Source of the DNA: Timburyella sp030842085
GTDB lineage: Bacteria; Bacillota; Clostridia; Oscillospirales; Acutalibacteraceae
DNA length: 21,721 nucleotides
Direction of reading: 5' to 3'
Assembly (NCBI GenBank): GCA_030842085.1
Contig: JAUUSE010000031.1
Coordinates: 1-21,721, forward strand
Shown here: positions 1 through 8,132 of the stretch, piece after piece
Layout: each line of letters starts with the position of its first letter
Numbering within the stretch: the first letter of the stretch is position 1
The notes under the pieces: generated by a model
Database searches by the model: none
The model's input: only the letters and a program-made list of their open reading frames with translations
Told to the model about the DNA's origin: nothing
Made by a program: the position numbers and the translations under genes

Positions 1-465
1 GGCGTCAAATTTGCTTTATGCTATTGGGGCGCATCATAGTGCATGGCTTCTCAGCTTGCGATGTGAGAAACGGCGTAGGAAACGTATAGAAAGCCATAAT
101 AAATAATCTGTTAAAATATTTATAATGCATTGTACATAATGTTTATGAGATAATAAAAACTATCAGTGAGCATTGGCGTGATAAAACGTATGACTACCGG
201 CATGACTTGTTGAGCTGCGTCGGCTTATTATCGTATTTATTCCGCACAGCTAAATAAGCAAAAACGATGACTTAAGTACGTGATAATTTTGCATTTGATA
301 CGTATTTATTTTGAAAAGTTGTTTTTCCTATCAGCCTAACGGCAGATATGTTTTACTATTTTTAGCGGAGAAAGCAAATTATAATAAAAAGTATAGTTGC
401 CGATAACAAGTATAGTCTTAAACAGCTTGAAATATATACTATTTTTAAATATAGGAGGAGTAAAA
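1..465. other. Non-coding leader region before the first gene
   Basis: I see no convincing gene on either strand. The stretch is AT-rich and holds two related short sequences: GCATGGCTTCTCAGCTTGCG at 41-60 and GCATGACTTGTTGAGCTG at 200-217. The second matches a sequence in the ruvC-ruvA spacer (9311-9328) at 16 of 18 positions. Close to the gene start lie two copies of AAGTATAGT (389-397 and 408-416). No terminator of an upstream gene is obvious. Confidence 0.6.
389..416 (+). promoter_or_regulatory. Tandem AAGTATAGT direct repeats, possible operator or promoter region
   Basis: Two identical 9-base copies start 19 bases apart, about two helical turns, and end 50 bases before the start codon of the downstream HAAS-like gene. 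Each contains TATAGT, which resembles a -10 element, but neither has a recognisable -35 hexamer 16-18 bases upstream. HAAS/DUF1700 genes are often paired with PadR-type repressors. No such regulator is in the window, so the operator role is inference. Confidence 0.25.
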
Positions 466-1521
466 ATGACAAAATCGGAATATATATCAAGGCTCAGCCA
501 GGCGCTTGCATCAGTGCCGCAGGCAGAGTGCCAAAACTTCATAGCTTATTATGAGGGGCTTTTTAACTCAGGCCTTGCAGCGGGCAAAAGCGAGGAAGAG
601 ATAGTAAATTCATGGGGAAGCCCGGAAGCGGCTGCGGCAGGGTATATGAGCGGGCGCGCAGCGTCATATGGCGGCGCTTCACAAAACACTTCCGCGGGCG
701 GCGCCGGCTATTCAAATGCATCTGCACAGGGCTCTGCATGGAATAATGGGCAGCAGACGTCGTCGCAAGCTCAGAGTCAGCAGTCGGCTGAGGCCATGAA
801 CTCAAACGGCAATGTAGTTGCAAACTATGAATACAGCGGTAATCCTGCGTTTATATATCTAAACATGGAAGCGGTAAAACTTAATATCAGCACATCGCCA
901 AGCGTTGATAAAATCTATTACAGACTGTCGTACAAACTAAAGAGCAATCCCGAAAAGGCGCCGCAGCTTGAGCTGACAGAGCAAGGCGGCGGAATTTATA
1001 TAACACTTAAATATAAGTCTATGATGCTGTCGTTTATGCGGGTAAGCGATATAACGGTAGATGTTGTATTTCCTCAGACTTATGCCGGCGGACTGTATAT
1101 AAAATGCGACGCCAGCAAAATTGCAGCAGCGTGCAGCGGGAATTTAAAGGTGATATCTGCCGATGTCGACGCCGGTAAGACGGAAATAGATTGTAATGGT
1201 TTTTCCGGCGCGCTACAGCTTAAATCGAACGCCAGCAAGGTTCAAATTTATAACATAAGCGGCAGTGTGGAGTGCAATATAAATGCGGGAAAAGCTTCAT
1301 TTAATTATAAGCAGTTTGCAGCTGCGGCGAATATTTCATCAAAGGCTTCGTCTGTAGATATTGCTCTTCCGGCAGATACAGGCGCGCGTCTTAATTATTC
1401 CGGTGAGTTGGGCTCGTTTAAAAACGCCTTTCCTATTACTCCTTACGGAGACATAGGCAGCGGCGGACCAGCGATTATCGTAAAAAACAGCGCCAGCAAG
1501 ATTACTATATCTAAAATTTAA
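466..1521 (+). CDS. HAAS (DUF1700)-like / DUF4097-like beta-repeat fusion protein
   Basis: The protein has 351 residues. The ATG at 466 is chosen because GGAGG at 454-458 sits 7 bases upstream; the frame opens earlier, at 397, without such a site. Residues 1-62 look like the HAAS/DUF1700 helical domain (start MTKSEYISRL, then a YYEG motif and a GSPEAAAAGY ending). Residues 63-115 are a low-complexity Gly/Ser/Gln/Ala linker. Residues 118-351 are strand-rich and resemble DUF4097, with a recurring xASK/xAGK turn at 215, 235, 255, 273, 293 and 343, a period near 20 residues that suggests beta-solenoid rungs. I see no signal peptide and no membrane segment, which is odd because both families are usually membrane proteins. 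Function is unknown; a scaffold or envelope-stress role would be a guess. The domain calls come from pattern recognition only. Confidence 0.8.
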   Translation: MTKSEYISRLSQALASVPQAECQNFIAYYEGLFNSGLAAGKSEEEIVNSWGSPEAAAAGYMSGRAASYGGASQNTSAGGAGYSNASAQGSAWNNGQQTSSQAQSQQSAEAMNSNGNVVANYEYSGNPAFIYLNMEAVKLNISTSPSVDKIYYRLSYKLKSNPEKAPQLELTEQGGGIYITLKYKSMMLSFMRVSDITVDVVFPQTYAGGLYIKCDASKIAAACSGNLKVISADVDAGKTEIDCNGFSGALQLKSNASKVQIYNISGSVECNINAGKASFNYKQFAAAANISSKASSVDIALPADTGARLNYSGELGSFKNAFPITPYGDIGSGGPAIIVKNSASKITISKI

Positions 1522-1535
1522 TATAATTTCAGGCT

Positions 1536-1602
1536 AAATCTGAGGCTTAAAAGGAAATCTCCGCTTTTTTACGGCGTTTTCTTATTAAAGCCTCAGATTT
1601 TT
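1536..1602 (+). terminator. Hairpin terminator after the HAAS/DUF4097-like gene
   Basis: AAATCTGAGGCTT (1536-1548) pairs perfectly with AAGCCTCAGATTT (1588-1600), a 13-bp stem that runs into a short T run. The loop of 39 bases is much longer than usual and contains its own CCGC/GCGG-like bases. It starts 15 bases after the stop codon, so a terminator is the simplest reading; a regulated attenuator for purL is possible but not supported by other signals. Confidence 0.6.
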
Positions 1603-1638
1603 ATTATCGAAAAAAGTCATATATATGTTATATTGCCC

Positions 1639-1667
1639 TTTTAAAATAATCGGTGATGTGGTAAAAT
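1639..1667 (+). promoter_or_regulatory. Possible extended -10 promoter for purL
   Basis: TGGTAAAAT (1659-1667) fits an extended -10 element (TGnTAnnnT). The -35 position 17 bases upstream (TTTTAA, 1639-1644) is poor. The leader would be about 50 bases, too short for a purine riboswitch, and none is seen. Confidence 0.35.
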
Positions 1668-1726
1668 AAAAAGGTATTTTTATAGGAAAATTTAAAGACA
1701 GTATAGTAAAAAAGGTGGGCTTAAAT

Positions 1727-4700
1727 GTGGTAAGACGTATCTTTACGGAAAAAAAGGACGGCTTTAATATAGAGGCGAAAGGAATACTCAGCGATATAGC
1801 TGGTACGCTCGGCATTACCGGAATTGAAGATTTAAGAGTATTTAAAAGATATGACATAGAGGGCATAGGCGAGGAAGATTTTGAATATTCCAAAAAGACG
1901 ATTTTTTCAGAGCCCAATGTAGATATAGTTTATGAAGGCTCTCTTCCGCCGCTTGACGGATACAGGGTATTTACTTACGATTATCTGCCGGGGCAGTATG
2001 ACCAGCGCGCTGATTCTGCCGCGCAGTGCGTGGAGATTGTAACCATGTCTGCCCGTCCGGTTGTGCAGTCGGCTACGGCAATAGCTATAAAGGGCGACAT
2101 ATCCGACATGGAGTTTGACAAGATTATAAAATATATGATAAACCCGGTCGAGGCAAGAATAGCCAGCGAAAAGATACCTACAACGCTTAAGGCAAATCTC
2201 GGCACGCCGGATATTCCGGAGACAGTAAACGGCTTTACCAAAATGAGCGATGCTGAGATTAAAGAATATCACTCGGCAAACGGCTTTGCCATGACGGCCG
2301 ACGACCTTGTTTTCTGCCGCGACTATTTCCAAAAAGAGGGCAGGGACCCATATATTACCGAGCTCAAGGTGATTGATACTTATTGGTCCGACCACTGCCG
2401 TCACACCACTTTCCAAACCGAACTTACCGAGATAACGACGGAGTGCGGTTCCGACGGGTGTGCCGTGCGCGGCGCCGTTAAGCAGTATTACGACGCCCGA
2501 AAGGAAGTATACGGCGAAAATACCACACGCCCCGTAACGCTTATGGACATAGCAACCATGGGCATGCGCCTGCTGAAAAAGCGCGGCCTGCTTAAGGGAC
2601 TGGATGAGTCCGATGAGATAAACGCCTGCTCGGTAGAAATCCCTGTAAATATAGGCGGCAAAGAAGAGACATGGCTTTTACAGTTTAAAAATGAGACGCA
2701 CAACCATCCGACGGAGATAGAGCCGTTCGGCGGTGCTGCTACCTGCCTTGGCGGCGCGATAAGGGACCCGCTTTCCGGCAGGGCGTATGTATATCAGGCG
2801 ATGAGGGTAACGGGCAGCGGTGACCCGACGAAGCCGTTTGAGCAAACCTTAAGCGGCAAGCTTCCGCAGAAGAAAATAACGACGGGCGCTGCCGACGGAT
2901 ATTCAAGCTACGGCAACCAGATAGGCCTTGCCACTGGACAGGTGACGGAGCTTTACGACGACGGCTACGTAGCAAAGCGACTGGAGATAGGTGCTGTGAT
3001 AGGCGCATCTCCCAAAGCCAATGTAAAGCGCATGAAGCCGGAGGAAGGCGACATTATAATACTGCTCGGCGGACGCACAGGGCGCGACGGCTGCGGCGGC
3101 GCCACGGGCTCGTCGAAGGCGCATGATATAAGCTCTATTGAGGAGTGCGGCGCTGAGGTGCAGAAGGGTAATGCGCCGACTGAGCGCAAGCTCCAGCGTC
3201 TGTTCAGAAACAGCGAGGCATCATCACTTATAAAGAAATGCAACGATTTCGGCGCCGGCGGCGTTTGCGTCGCAATAGGCGAACTGGCAGATTCTTTGGA
3301 CATAAATCTTGACAAGGTGCCGAAAAAATATGAGGGCTTAAACGGCACTGAGCTTGCCATTTCCGAATCACAGGAGCGCATGGCGGTTGTCCTTTCGCCA
3401 AAAGACGTTGAGCGCTTTATTGAGCTTGCCGACAGAGAAAATCTTGAGGCGACGCCGGTCGCCGTCGTAACTGAGACCGGCAGGCTTAAGATGACTTTTA
3501 AAGATACAGTGATAGTAGATATAAGCCGCGACTTTTTAAACACCAACGGCGTGCGGCAGTCGGCTAAGGCGCATATAGCAAAGCCGCAGGGCGAAAAATA
3601 CATGCTGTCGGTGCCGGATGAGCTTAAGGATATAGCGCCGGGCAAGGCCTTTGTCAAAAATCTGGGCCGGCTTCAGGTATGCTCCGGCAAGGGACTGTCA
3701 GAGCAATTTGACTCGACCGTCGGTGCATCAACGGTGCTCATGCCGTTCGGCGGCAAATATCAGCTCACGCCGGAGGAGGCTATGGTGGCCAAGCTGCCAG
3801 TGCTTGACGGCGAAACAGATACCGTGTCGGTCATGTCATACGGCTTTATTCCCGGCATTTCTAAATGGAGTCCGTTCCACGGCGCTGTGTATGCAGTGAT
3901 TGAGTCATTATGTAAACTTTCTGCCGCCGGCGCAGATATAGATAAATCGTATCTCACTTTCCAGGAGTATTTTGAGAGATTGTTTAACGACCCTGACCGC
4001 TGGGGCAAGCCGGCGGCGGCGCTGTTGGGCGCGCTTTCTGCGCAGATAGGCATGGGCATAGCGTCAATAGGCGGTAAGGACTCTATGTCCGGCACATTTG
4101 GCGACATGGATGTTCCGCCGACATTAGTAAGCTTTGCGGTAGCATCCGCAAAGGCAGCAGATATAAGTTCAGCTGCGTTTAAGTCCACGGATAGCGATGT
4201 TATGTTAATTAAGCTGCCGATGGCCGGACATGCTCTGCCGGACTTTGCAAAGACTAAGGGGCTGCTGCATAAGATTTCTCAGTATGTTAAATCCAAGAAA
4301 TTTACCGCCGTCGGTGTTGTTAAAGAGGGCGGCGCCGCGGCGCTAATAGCAAAAATGGCGTTTGGCAACAAGCTCGGCGCTGAGATTTTGCTGGAAAATC
4401 CAACAGATTTGTACGCGCCGCAGTGTGCATTTATAGTTGAACTTGCGCACGATGTATCGCCGGAGACGATAATGAGTGAGTTTGATACGGCGGTTAAGGC
4501 TGCGGCGACGAACGACAGCGGCTGCTTCACAGTTTGCGGGGAAAAGGTACCCCTTGAGACGGCGCTTAAGGCTTATGAGAGCACACTTAAGGATGTGTTC
4601 AGAATAGAGCCGGAGACAAAAGCAAAGATGTCGCCGGAGATAAAGCTGTATGACAAGCGAAGCAGTGTATCGCCGGCGATAAAAACAGCGCGTCCGAGGG

Positions 4701-5488
4701 TGCTTATACCGGCATTCCCTGGCACAAACGGCGAGTACGATGCCGCCATGGCGTTTGAGCGCGCGGGGGCAGAGGCTGAGATTTTTGTGGTAAGGAACCT
4801 AACGCCGCAGCATATAATGGAGTCGGTAAAAGAAATGGCGGCTTTAATAGACAAATCGCAGATAATCATGCTTCCGGGCGGATTTTCTGCCGGCGACGAG
4901 CCGGACGGCAGCGGCAAGTTTATAGCTACTACCTTTAGAAATCCGATTGTAAAAGATGCGGTACATAATCTGCTCAAAAACCGCGACGGGCTTATGCTGG
5001 GAATATGCAACGGCTTCCAGGCGCTCATAAAGCTGGGACTTGTCCCGTACGGCGAGATAAGGGAAATTAGTGAAAACGACCCAACGCTGACATTCAATAC
5101 GCTCGGCAGGCACGTGTCCTGCATGGTGCGCACGCGCGTGACGTCGCTTAAGTCCCCGTGGATGTCGGCATACAATGTGGGAGATATACTCAACGTGCCG
5201 GTATCGCACGGCGAGGGCCGTTTTGTAGCTCCTGACGATGTGATAGCGGCTTTGGCGGAGAACGGCCAGATAGCCAAGCAGTATGTCGATATGGACGGTA
5301 ACCCCACCGGAGATGTACGCTTTAATCCCAACGGCTCCACTTGTGCTGTTGAGAGCATCACATCGCCGGACGGCAGGGTGCTCGGCAAAATGGGACACTC
5401 GGAGAGATATTCGGAGCACTGCTTTAAAAATATACCCGGCGAGTTTGACTATAAAATAATTGAGTCAGGCGTTAAATATTTTAAATAG
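1727..5488 (+). CDS. purL: Phosphoribosylformylglycinamidine synthase, single-chain
   Basis: Converts FGAR, glutamine and ATP to FGAM, the fourth step of purine synthesis, in the cytoplasm. The protein has 1253 residues, the size of the fused large PurL found in clostridia. The GTG at 1727 is preferred over the in-frame GTG at 1715: the ribosome site AAAGGTGG (1711-1718) is 8 bases before 1727, and the product then begins MVRRIFTEKK as usual for the family. The N-terminal and synthetase parts show TYWSDHCRHTTF (from about residue 218), FKNETHNHPTEIEPFGGAAT and repeated GGxxG segments. The C-terminal class I glutaminase domain has PGGFSAGDE, the nucleophile elbow GICNGFQ with Cys1094, SHGEGRF, and GHSERYSEH giving His1224 and Glu1226, so the triad is complete. 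No other pur gene is nearby, unlike many clostridial pur operons. Confidence 0.97.
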   Translation: MVRRIFTEKKDGFNIEAKGILSDIAGTLGITGIEDLRVFKRYDIEGIGEEDFEYSKKTIFSEPNVDIVYEGSLPPLDGYRVFTYDYLPGQYDQRADSAAQCVEIVTMSARPVVQSATAIAIKGDISDMEFDKIIKYMINPVEARIASEKIPTTLKANLGTPDIPETVNGFTKMSDAEIKEYHSANGFAMTADDLVFCRDYFQKEGRDPYITELKVIDTYWSDHCRHTTFQTELTEITTECGSDGCAVRGAVKQYYDARKEVYGENTTRPVTLMDIATMGMRLLKKRGLLKGLDESDEINACSVEIPVNIGGKEETWLLQFKNETHNHPTEIEPFGGAATCLGGAIRDPLSGRAYVYQAMRVTGSGDPTKPFEQTLSGKLPQKKITTGAADGYSSYGNQIGLATGQVTELYDDGYVAKRLEIGAVIGASPKANVKRMKPEEGDIIILLGGRTGRDGCGGATGSSKAHDISSIEECGAEVQKGNAPTERKLQRLFRNSEASSLIKKCNDFGAGGVCVAIGELADSLDINLDKVPKKYEGLNGTELAISESQERMAVVLSPKDVERFIELADRENLEATPVAVVTETGRLKMTFKDTVIVDISRDFLNTNGVRQSAKAHIAKPQGEKYMLSVPDELKDIAPGKAFVKNLGRLQVCSGKGLSEQFDSTVGASTVLMPFGGKYQLTPEEAMVAKLPVLDGETDTVSVMSYGFIPGISKWSPFHGAVYAVIESLCKLSAAGADIDKSYLTFQEYFERLFNDPDRWGKPAAALLGALSAQIGMGIASIGGKDSMSGTFGDMDVPPTLVSFAVASAKAADISSAAFKSTDSDVMLIKLPMAGHALPDFAKTKGLLHKISQYVKSKKFTAVGVVKEGGAAALIAKMAFGNKLGAEILLENPTDLYAPQCAFIVELAHDVSPETIMSEFDTAVKAAATNDSGCFTVCGEKVPLETALKAYESTLKDVFRIEPETKAKMSPEIKLYDKRSSVSPAIKTARPRVLIPAFPGTNGEYDAAMAFERAGAEAEIFVVRNLTPQHIMESVKEMAALIDKSQIIMLPGGFSAGDEPDGSGKFIATTFRNPIVKDAVHNLLKNRDGLMLGICNGFQALIKLGLVPYGEIREISENDPTLTFNTLGRHVSCMVRTRVTSLKSPWMSAYNVGDILNVPVSHGEGRFVAPDDVIAALAENGQIAKQYVDMDGNPTGDVRFNPNGSTCAVESITSPDGRVLGKMGHSERYSEHCFKNIPGEFDYKIIESGVKYFK

Positions 5489-5918
5489 CGGATTTTTATC
5501 TGCTTATGAGCATAATCGGCTTGAAAATATGCGGCGTAGATATATCGCGGCCAGCATCGGATATGCTTTGCAGACCAGCTTAAGAATCCGCTATGCTATA
5601 TGCGTAATTAGGTATACAAGTTAGACGGGATCCCAGCTGAGCTATACCTACGGATATGGGAAATTGTGTTTATTCAATTTTTGAAACGGGGGAAAGCCCG
5701 GCCGGAGTGTGCTGCGCCCTATAAACAGACTGCTTCAGATGCAAAGCTTATATTTAAGCACAATGCTGAGAGAGCACCGGCGGTTTGGCGCCGGGGTATA
5801 CAGCGATGATGACTGGGCTTTGTGAATATAGCTGCATACTTCTCAAAATCTACAGGAGTTTTATTATAGCGATAAAAGCACTTTAATTTTTAAATGTATA
5901 TTGTTAGGAGAAATACAT
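5489..5918. other. 430-base spacer with three successive inverted-repeat structures
   Basis: No gene is visible. Three structures follow one another. First, TAGCGGATTTTTA (5486-5498, starting in the purL stop codon) pairs with TAAGAATCCGCTA (5581-5593) with one G-U pair, enclosing TCTGC/GCAGA (5499-5503/5572-5576). Second, TAGGTATA (5609-5616) pairs perfectly with TATACCTA (5643-5650) around the palindrome GGGATCCC. Third, a multi-hairpin region runs from 5693 to 5821. None has a clear T run, so these are not ordinary terminators. I could not match the region to T-box, SAM, cobalamin, FMN, TPP, purine, ZTP, c-di-GMP, RNase P or SRP landmarks. Confidence 0.5.
5693..5821 (+). ncRNA. Candidate structured RNA upstream of the iPGM-like gene
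   Basis: AAAGCCCGG (5693-5701) can pair with CTGGGCTTT (5813-5821; one G-U pair), closing a 129-base domain. Inside are TGCTTCAG (5731-5738) with CTGA/AGCA (5766-5769 and 5773-5776, three-base bulge), capped by GCTTA-TATT-TAAGC (5746-5759), and a tight CCGGCG/CGCCGG hairpin (5777-5794). The nested order of stems is RNA-like. The strand is assumed from the flanking genes. No known family is recognised, and folding or covariation has not been tested. Confidence 0.25.
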
Positions 5919-7127
5919 ATGAAATATCTTGTTTTACTTTGCGACGGCATGGCCGACCATCCGGCGGAAAAGCTCGGCGGGAAGACGCCCATGCAGGCGG
6001 CCCAAAAGCCTAATATGGATGCGCTGGCCAAGGTGTCGGAGGTTGGCATGTGCAAGACGGTGGCCGACGGAATGAAGCCGGGCAGCGATGTTGCCAATCT
6101 TGCGGTAATGGGCTACGATGCTACTAAATGCTATACCGGGCGCTCACCGCTGGAAGCGGCAAGCGTCGGTGTTGAAATGTCTGAAAGCGACGTAACTTTC
6201 AGGTGTAATCTTGTAACGCTGTCGGAGGACGGCGATTATGACGATAAGACAATGATTGACTACTCTGCCGGCGACATTGATTCGCGTGATGGCGCTAAGC
6301 TTATAGAATATCTGCAGAGTGAGCTCGGCACAGATGAGTTTTCGCTTTATCCGGGTGTAAGCTACCGAAATCTGCTGCTGTGGCGTGGCGGGAAAACCGG
6401 CATAGGCACTTTTACGGCGCCGCACGACATAAGCGGCCGCAAGATAACGGAATATTTAAACAGCAATCCTGAAGCTAAGCCCATTATAGATATGATGCGG
6501 CGCAGCTATGATTTGCTCAGTAATCATGAGATAAACAAGAGGCGTGTTGCTGAGGGCAAGCGTCCGGCAAATTCAGCATGGTTCTGGGGTGAGGGAACAA
6601 AGCCGACCTTGGAAAGCTTTTATGACAAGTTCGGGCTTAAAGCATCGGTGGTATCGGCGGTCGATTTGCTTAAAGGCATCGGTAAATATACCGGCATGAA
6701 TGTAGTAGATGTTAAGGGCGCAACAGGATATATAGATACAAACTTTGAGGGAAAGAAAGACGCAGCGCTTAAAGAGTTTGAAAACGGCGCCGATTTAGTC
6801 TATCTCCACATAGAAGCGCCGGACGAGTGCGGCCACAGATTTGAGACGGAAAACAAGGTGAAAGCCATTGAGCTTATAGATAGTCTGGTATTAGGCCCTA
6901 TAGTAGAAGGCTTAAAAAAATACGGCGATTTCCGCATACTCATAATGCCGGACCATCCAACTCCGCTTGACATAGGTACGCATACCTCCGACCCGGTACC
7001 GTTTATGATATATGACAGCCGTATAGAGAAAAAAGGCGTTAATTGCTTTTGCGAAAGTCAGGCGGCCGATGGGGAATATATTTCCTTTGGACCGAATATA
7101 ATGAAGAAGCTGACAGAGCGGCTCTAA
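5919..7127 (+). CDS. iPGM-superfamily enzyme: ApgM-type mutase or proposed homoserine kinase
   Basis: The product of 402 residues starts at the ATG at 5919, 7 bases after AGGAGA (5906-5911). It belongs to the alkaline-phosphatase superfamily branch of cofactor-independent phosphoglycerate mutases of archaeal type (COG3635). Visible metal and phosphoserine sites are LLCDGMADH (Asp9), GSDVANLAVMGYD (Ser56), HIEAPDECGH and MPDHPTPLDIGTHTSDP, so the metal centre looks intact. YTGRSPLEAAS is a family hallmark. Part of this family in bacteria is proposed to act as a non-orthologous homoserine kinase in threonine synthesis rather than in glycolysis, and the sequence alone does not decide. The next gene starts 30 bases downstream, so the two probably form one transcript. 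No threonine-pathway gene is nearby to tip the balance. Confidence 0.9.
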   Translation: MKYLVLLCDGMADHPAEKLGGKTPMQAAQKPNMDALAKVSEVGMCKTVADGMKPGSDVANLAVMGYDATKCYTGRSPLEAASVGVEMSESDVTFRCNLVTLSEDGDYDDKTMIDYSAGDIDSRDGAKLIEYLQSELGTDEFSLYPGVSYRNLLLWRGGKTGIGTFTAPHDISGRKITEYLNSNPEAKPIIDMMRRSYDLLSNHEINKRRVAEGKRPANSAWFWGEGTKPTLESFYDKFGLKASVVSAVDLLKGIGKYTGMNVVDVKGATGYIDTNFEGKKDAALKEFENGADLVYLHIEAPDECGHRFETENKVKAIELIDSLVLGPIVEGLKKYGDFRILIMPDHPTPLDIGTHTSDPVPFMIYDSRIEKKGVNCFCESQAADGEYISFGPNIMKKLTERL

Positions 7128-7157
7128 AGCATATAACTCGCAAAATTTGGAGAAGGT

Positions 7158-7877
7158 ATGGACAATTTAGAATATGTACTGATGTCGAGGCGTAGTCGGC
7201 AGAAAAAAATACGCGCCCGCCGGCGCCTTATTTTTATCATTACGCTGCTGCTTATAATATCAATAATTTCTACTATAGTGCTTGTAAGGTGCAGCTGCAA
7301 CTCTGGACTGTCGCAGGGTCCGGCACTTACGGAGCCAGCATATCCTATAACAGTGGACGGCATACCCGTTACTACACGTCTGCTGCCGGAAGGGTGCGCC
7401 GGACGTCCCGGTACGCTGCGCCAGATAAAATATGTTGTAATACACGACACCGACAACACTTCAACAGGAGCAAATGCCAAAAATCATGCAAACTATCTTG
7501 AAAATACCGCTAAAGAGACGCCGCTTTCATGGCACTATACGGTAGATGACCATGAAATTTTTCATCATCTGCCGGACAATGAAGTCGCCTATCACGCTGC
7601 CGACGGCGAAGAGGAAGGCGGCGGCAACAAGAACGGCGTTGCCATAGAAATCTGCGTTAATGAGGACGGCGACTTTGAAAAGGCGTTCCAAAACGGCGCA
7701 AAGCTTGCGGCATACCTTCTTAATGCATATAATCTTACACCGGCAGATTTGCGGCAGCATCATGATTTCAGCGGCAAGAACTGTCCGCGCACCATACGTG
7801 AAAACGGCAGATGGCAGGAATTTGTAAATTTAGTAACAGAGCGTTACAATCAGTATCAGTCTGAGAGCTCGGAATAA
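7158..7877 (+). CDS. Membrane-anchored N-acetylmuramoyl-L-alanine amidase (Amidase_2)
   Basis: Predicted to cut the bond between muramic acid and the peptide stem in peptidoglycan. It has 239 residues. An Arg/Lys-rich cytoplasmic N-terminus (10-23) is followed by one hydrophobic segment (24-43) and then CSC (45-47), so the catalytic domain should face outward, tethered rather than released. The zinc site of the T7-lysozyme/CwlA fold is complete: His96 in VVIHDTDN, His201 in RQHHDFSGKNC and Cys209, with the usual 8-residue spacing between the last two. SWHYTVDD and AYHAADG are further family segments. The ATG at 7158 follows GGAG (7149-7152) by 5 bases. No cell-wall-binding repeats are present. 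It sits 30 bases after the iPGM-like gene, although no functional link between the two is evident. Confidence 0.9.
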   Translation: MDNLEYVLMSRRSRQKKIRARRRLIFIITLLLIISIISTIVLVRCSCNSGLSQGPALTEPAYPITVDGIPVTTRLLPEGCAGRPGTLRQIKYVVIHDTDNTSTGANAKNHANYLENTAKETPLSWHYTVDDHEIFHHLPDNEVAYHAADGEEEGGGNKNGVAIEICVNEDGDFEKAFQNGAKLAAYLLNAYNLTPADLRQHHDFSGKNCPRTIRENGRWQEFVNLVTERYNQYQSESSE

Positions 7878-8082
7878 ATTGTGTGTGCAAAATGGAGCAT
7901 TGTACAGTGAAAATGAGTGTGCAGCGCTGAATATATTATTTTGGTCTTAGTTTACATAATATTGATATGGGCTGCATAAAATTTTTATTGTAATTGATAG
8001 GCGCTGCCGGTACAGATATACCTATAATGCAGTTTTGCAGTACGGCGCTGCCGCTGATGAATTAGCAATATTTATAAAATAA

Positions 8083-8132
8083 AACCGCACGGTTCACTCG
8101 ATAAATGTTTAATGAGTGATGACCGCGCGGTT
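8083..8132. terminator. Bidirectional hairpin terminator
   Basis: AACCGCACGGTTCACTC (8083-8099) pairs with GAGTGATGACCGCGCGGTT (8114-8132), with one mismatch and a small bulge, around a 14-base loop. On the plus strand it is followed by a T-rich stretch (8131-8143), and on the minus strand by TTTTATTTTAT. It ends the iPGM-amidase transcript and begins right at the stop codon of the minus-strand open frame, which is the arrangement expected between convergent genes. Confidence 0.8.

Noticed and set aside
1725..1727. ATG two bases before the chosen purL GTG
   Set aside because: It is out of frame with the PurL protein.
2965..3657. 230-residue minus-strand frame opposite purL
   Set aside because: Same reasoning: a shadow of purL codon bias.
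4573..5388. Long minus-strand frame opposite the 3' part of purL
   Set aside because: It is antisense to an intact, highly conserved glutaminase domain, Ser/Pro-rich, and lacks a ribosome site; such frames are common opposite biased genes.
5600..5830. Known riboswitch, RNase P RNA or SRP RNA in the purL-iPGM spacer
   Set aside because: I looked for the conserved core sequences of these families and did not find them; only the generic fold-like pattern remains.
5901..5903. TTG as start of the iPGM-like gene
   Set aside because: The ribosome site AGGAGA lies after it and correctly precedes the ATG at 5919.
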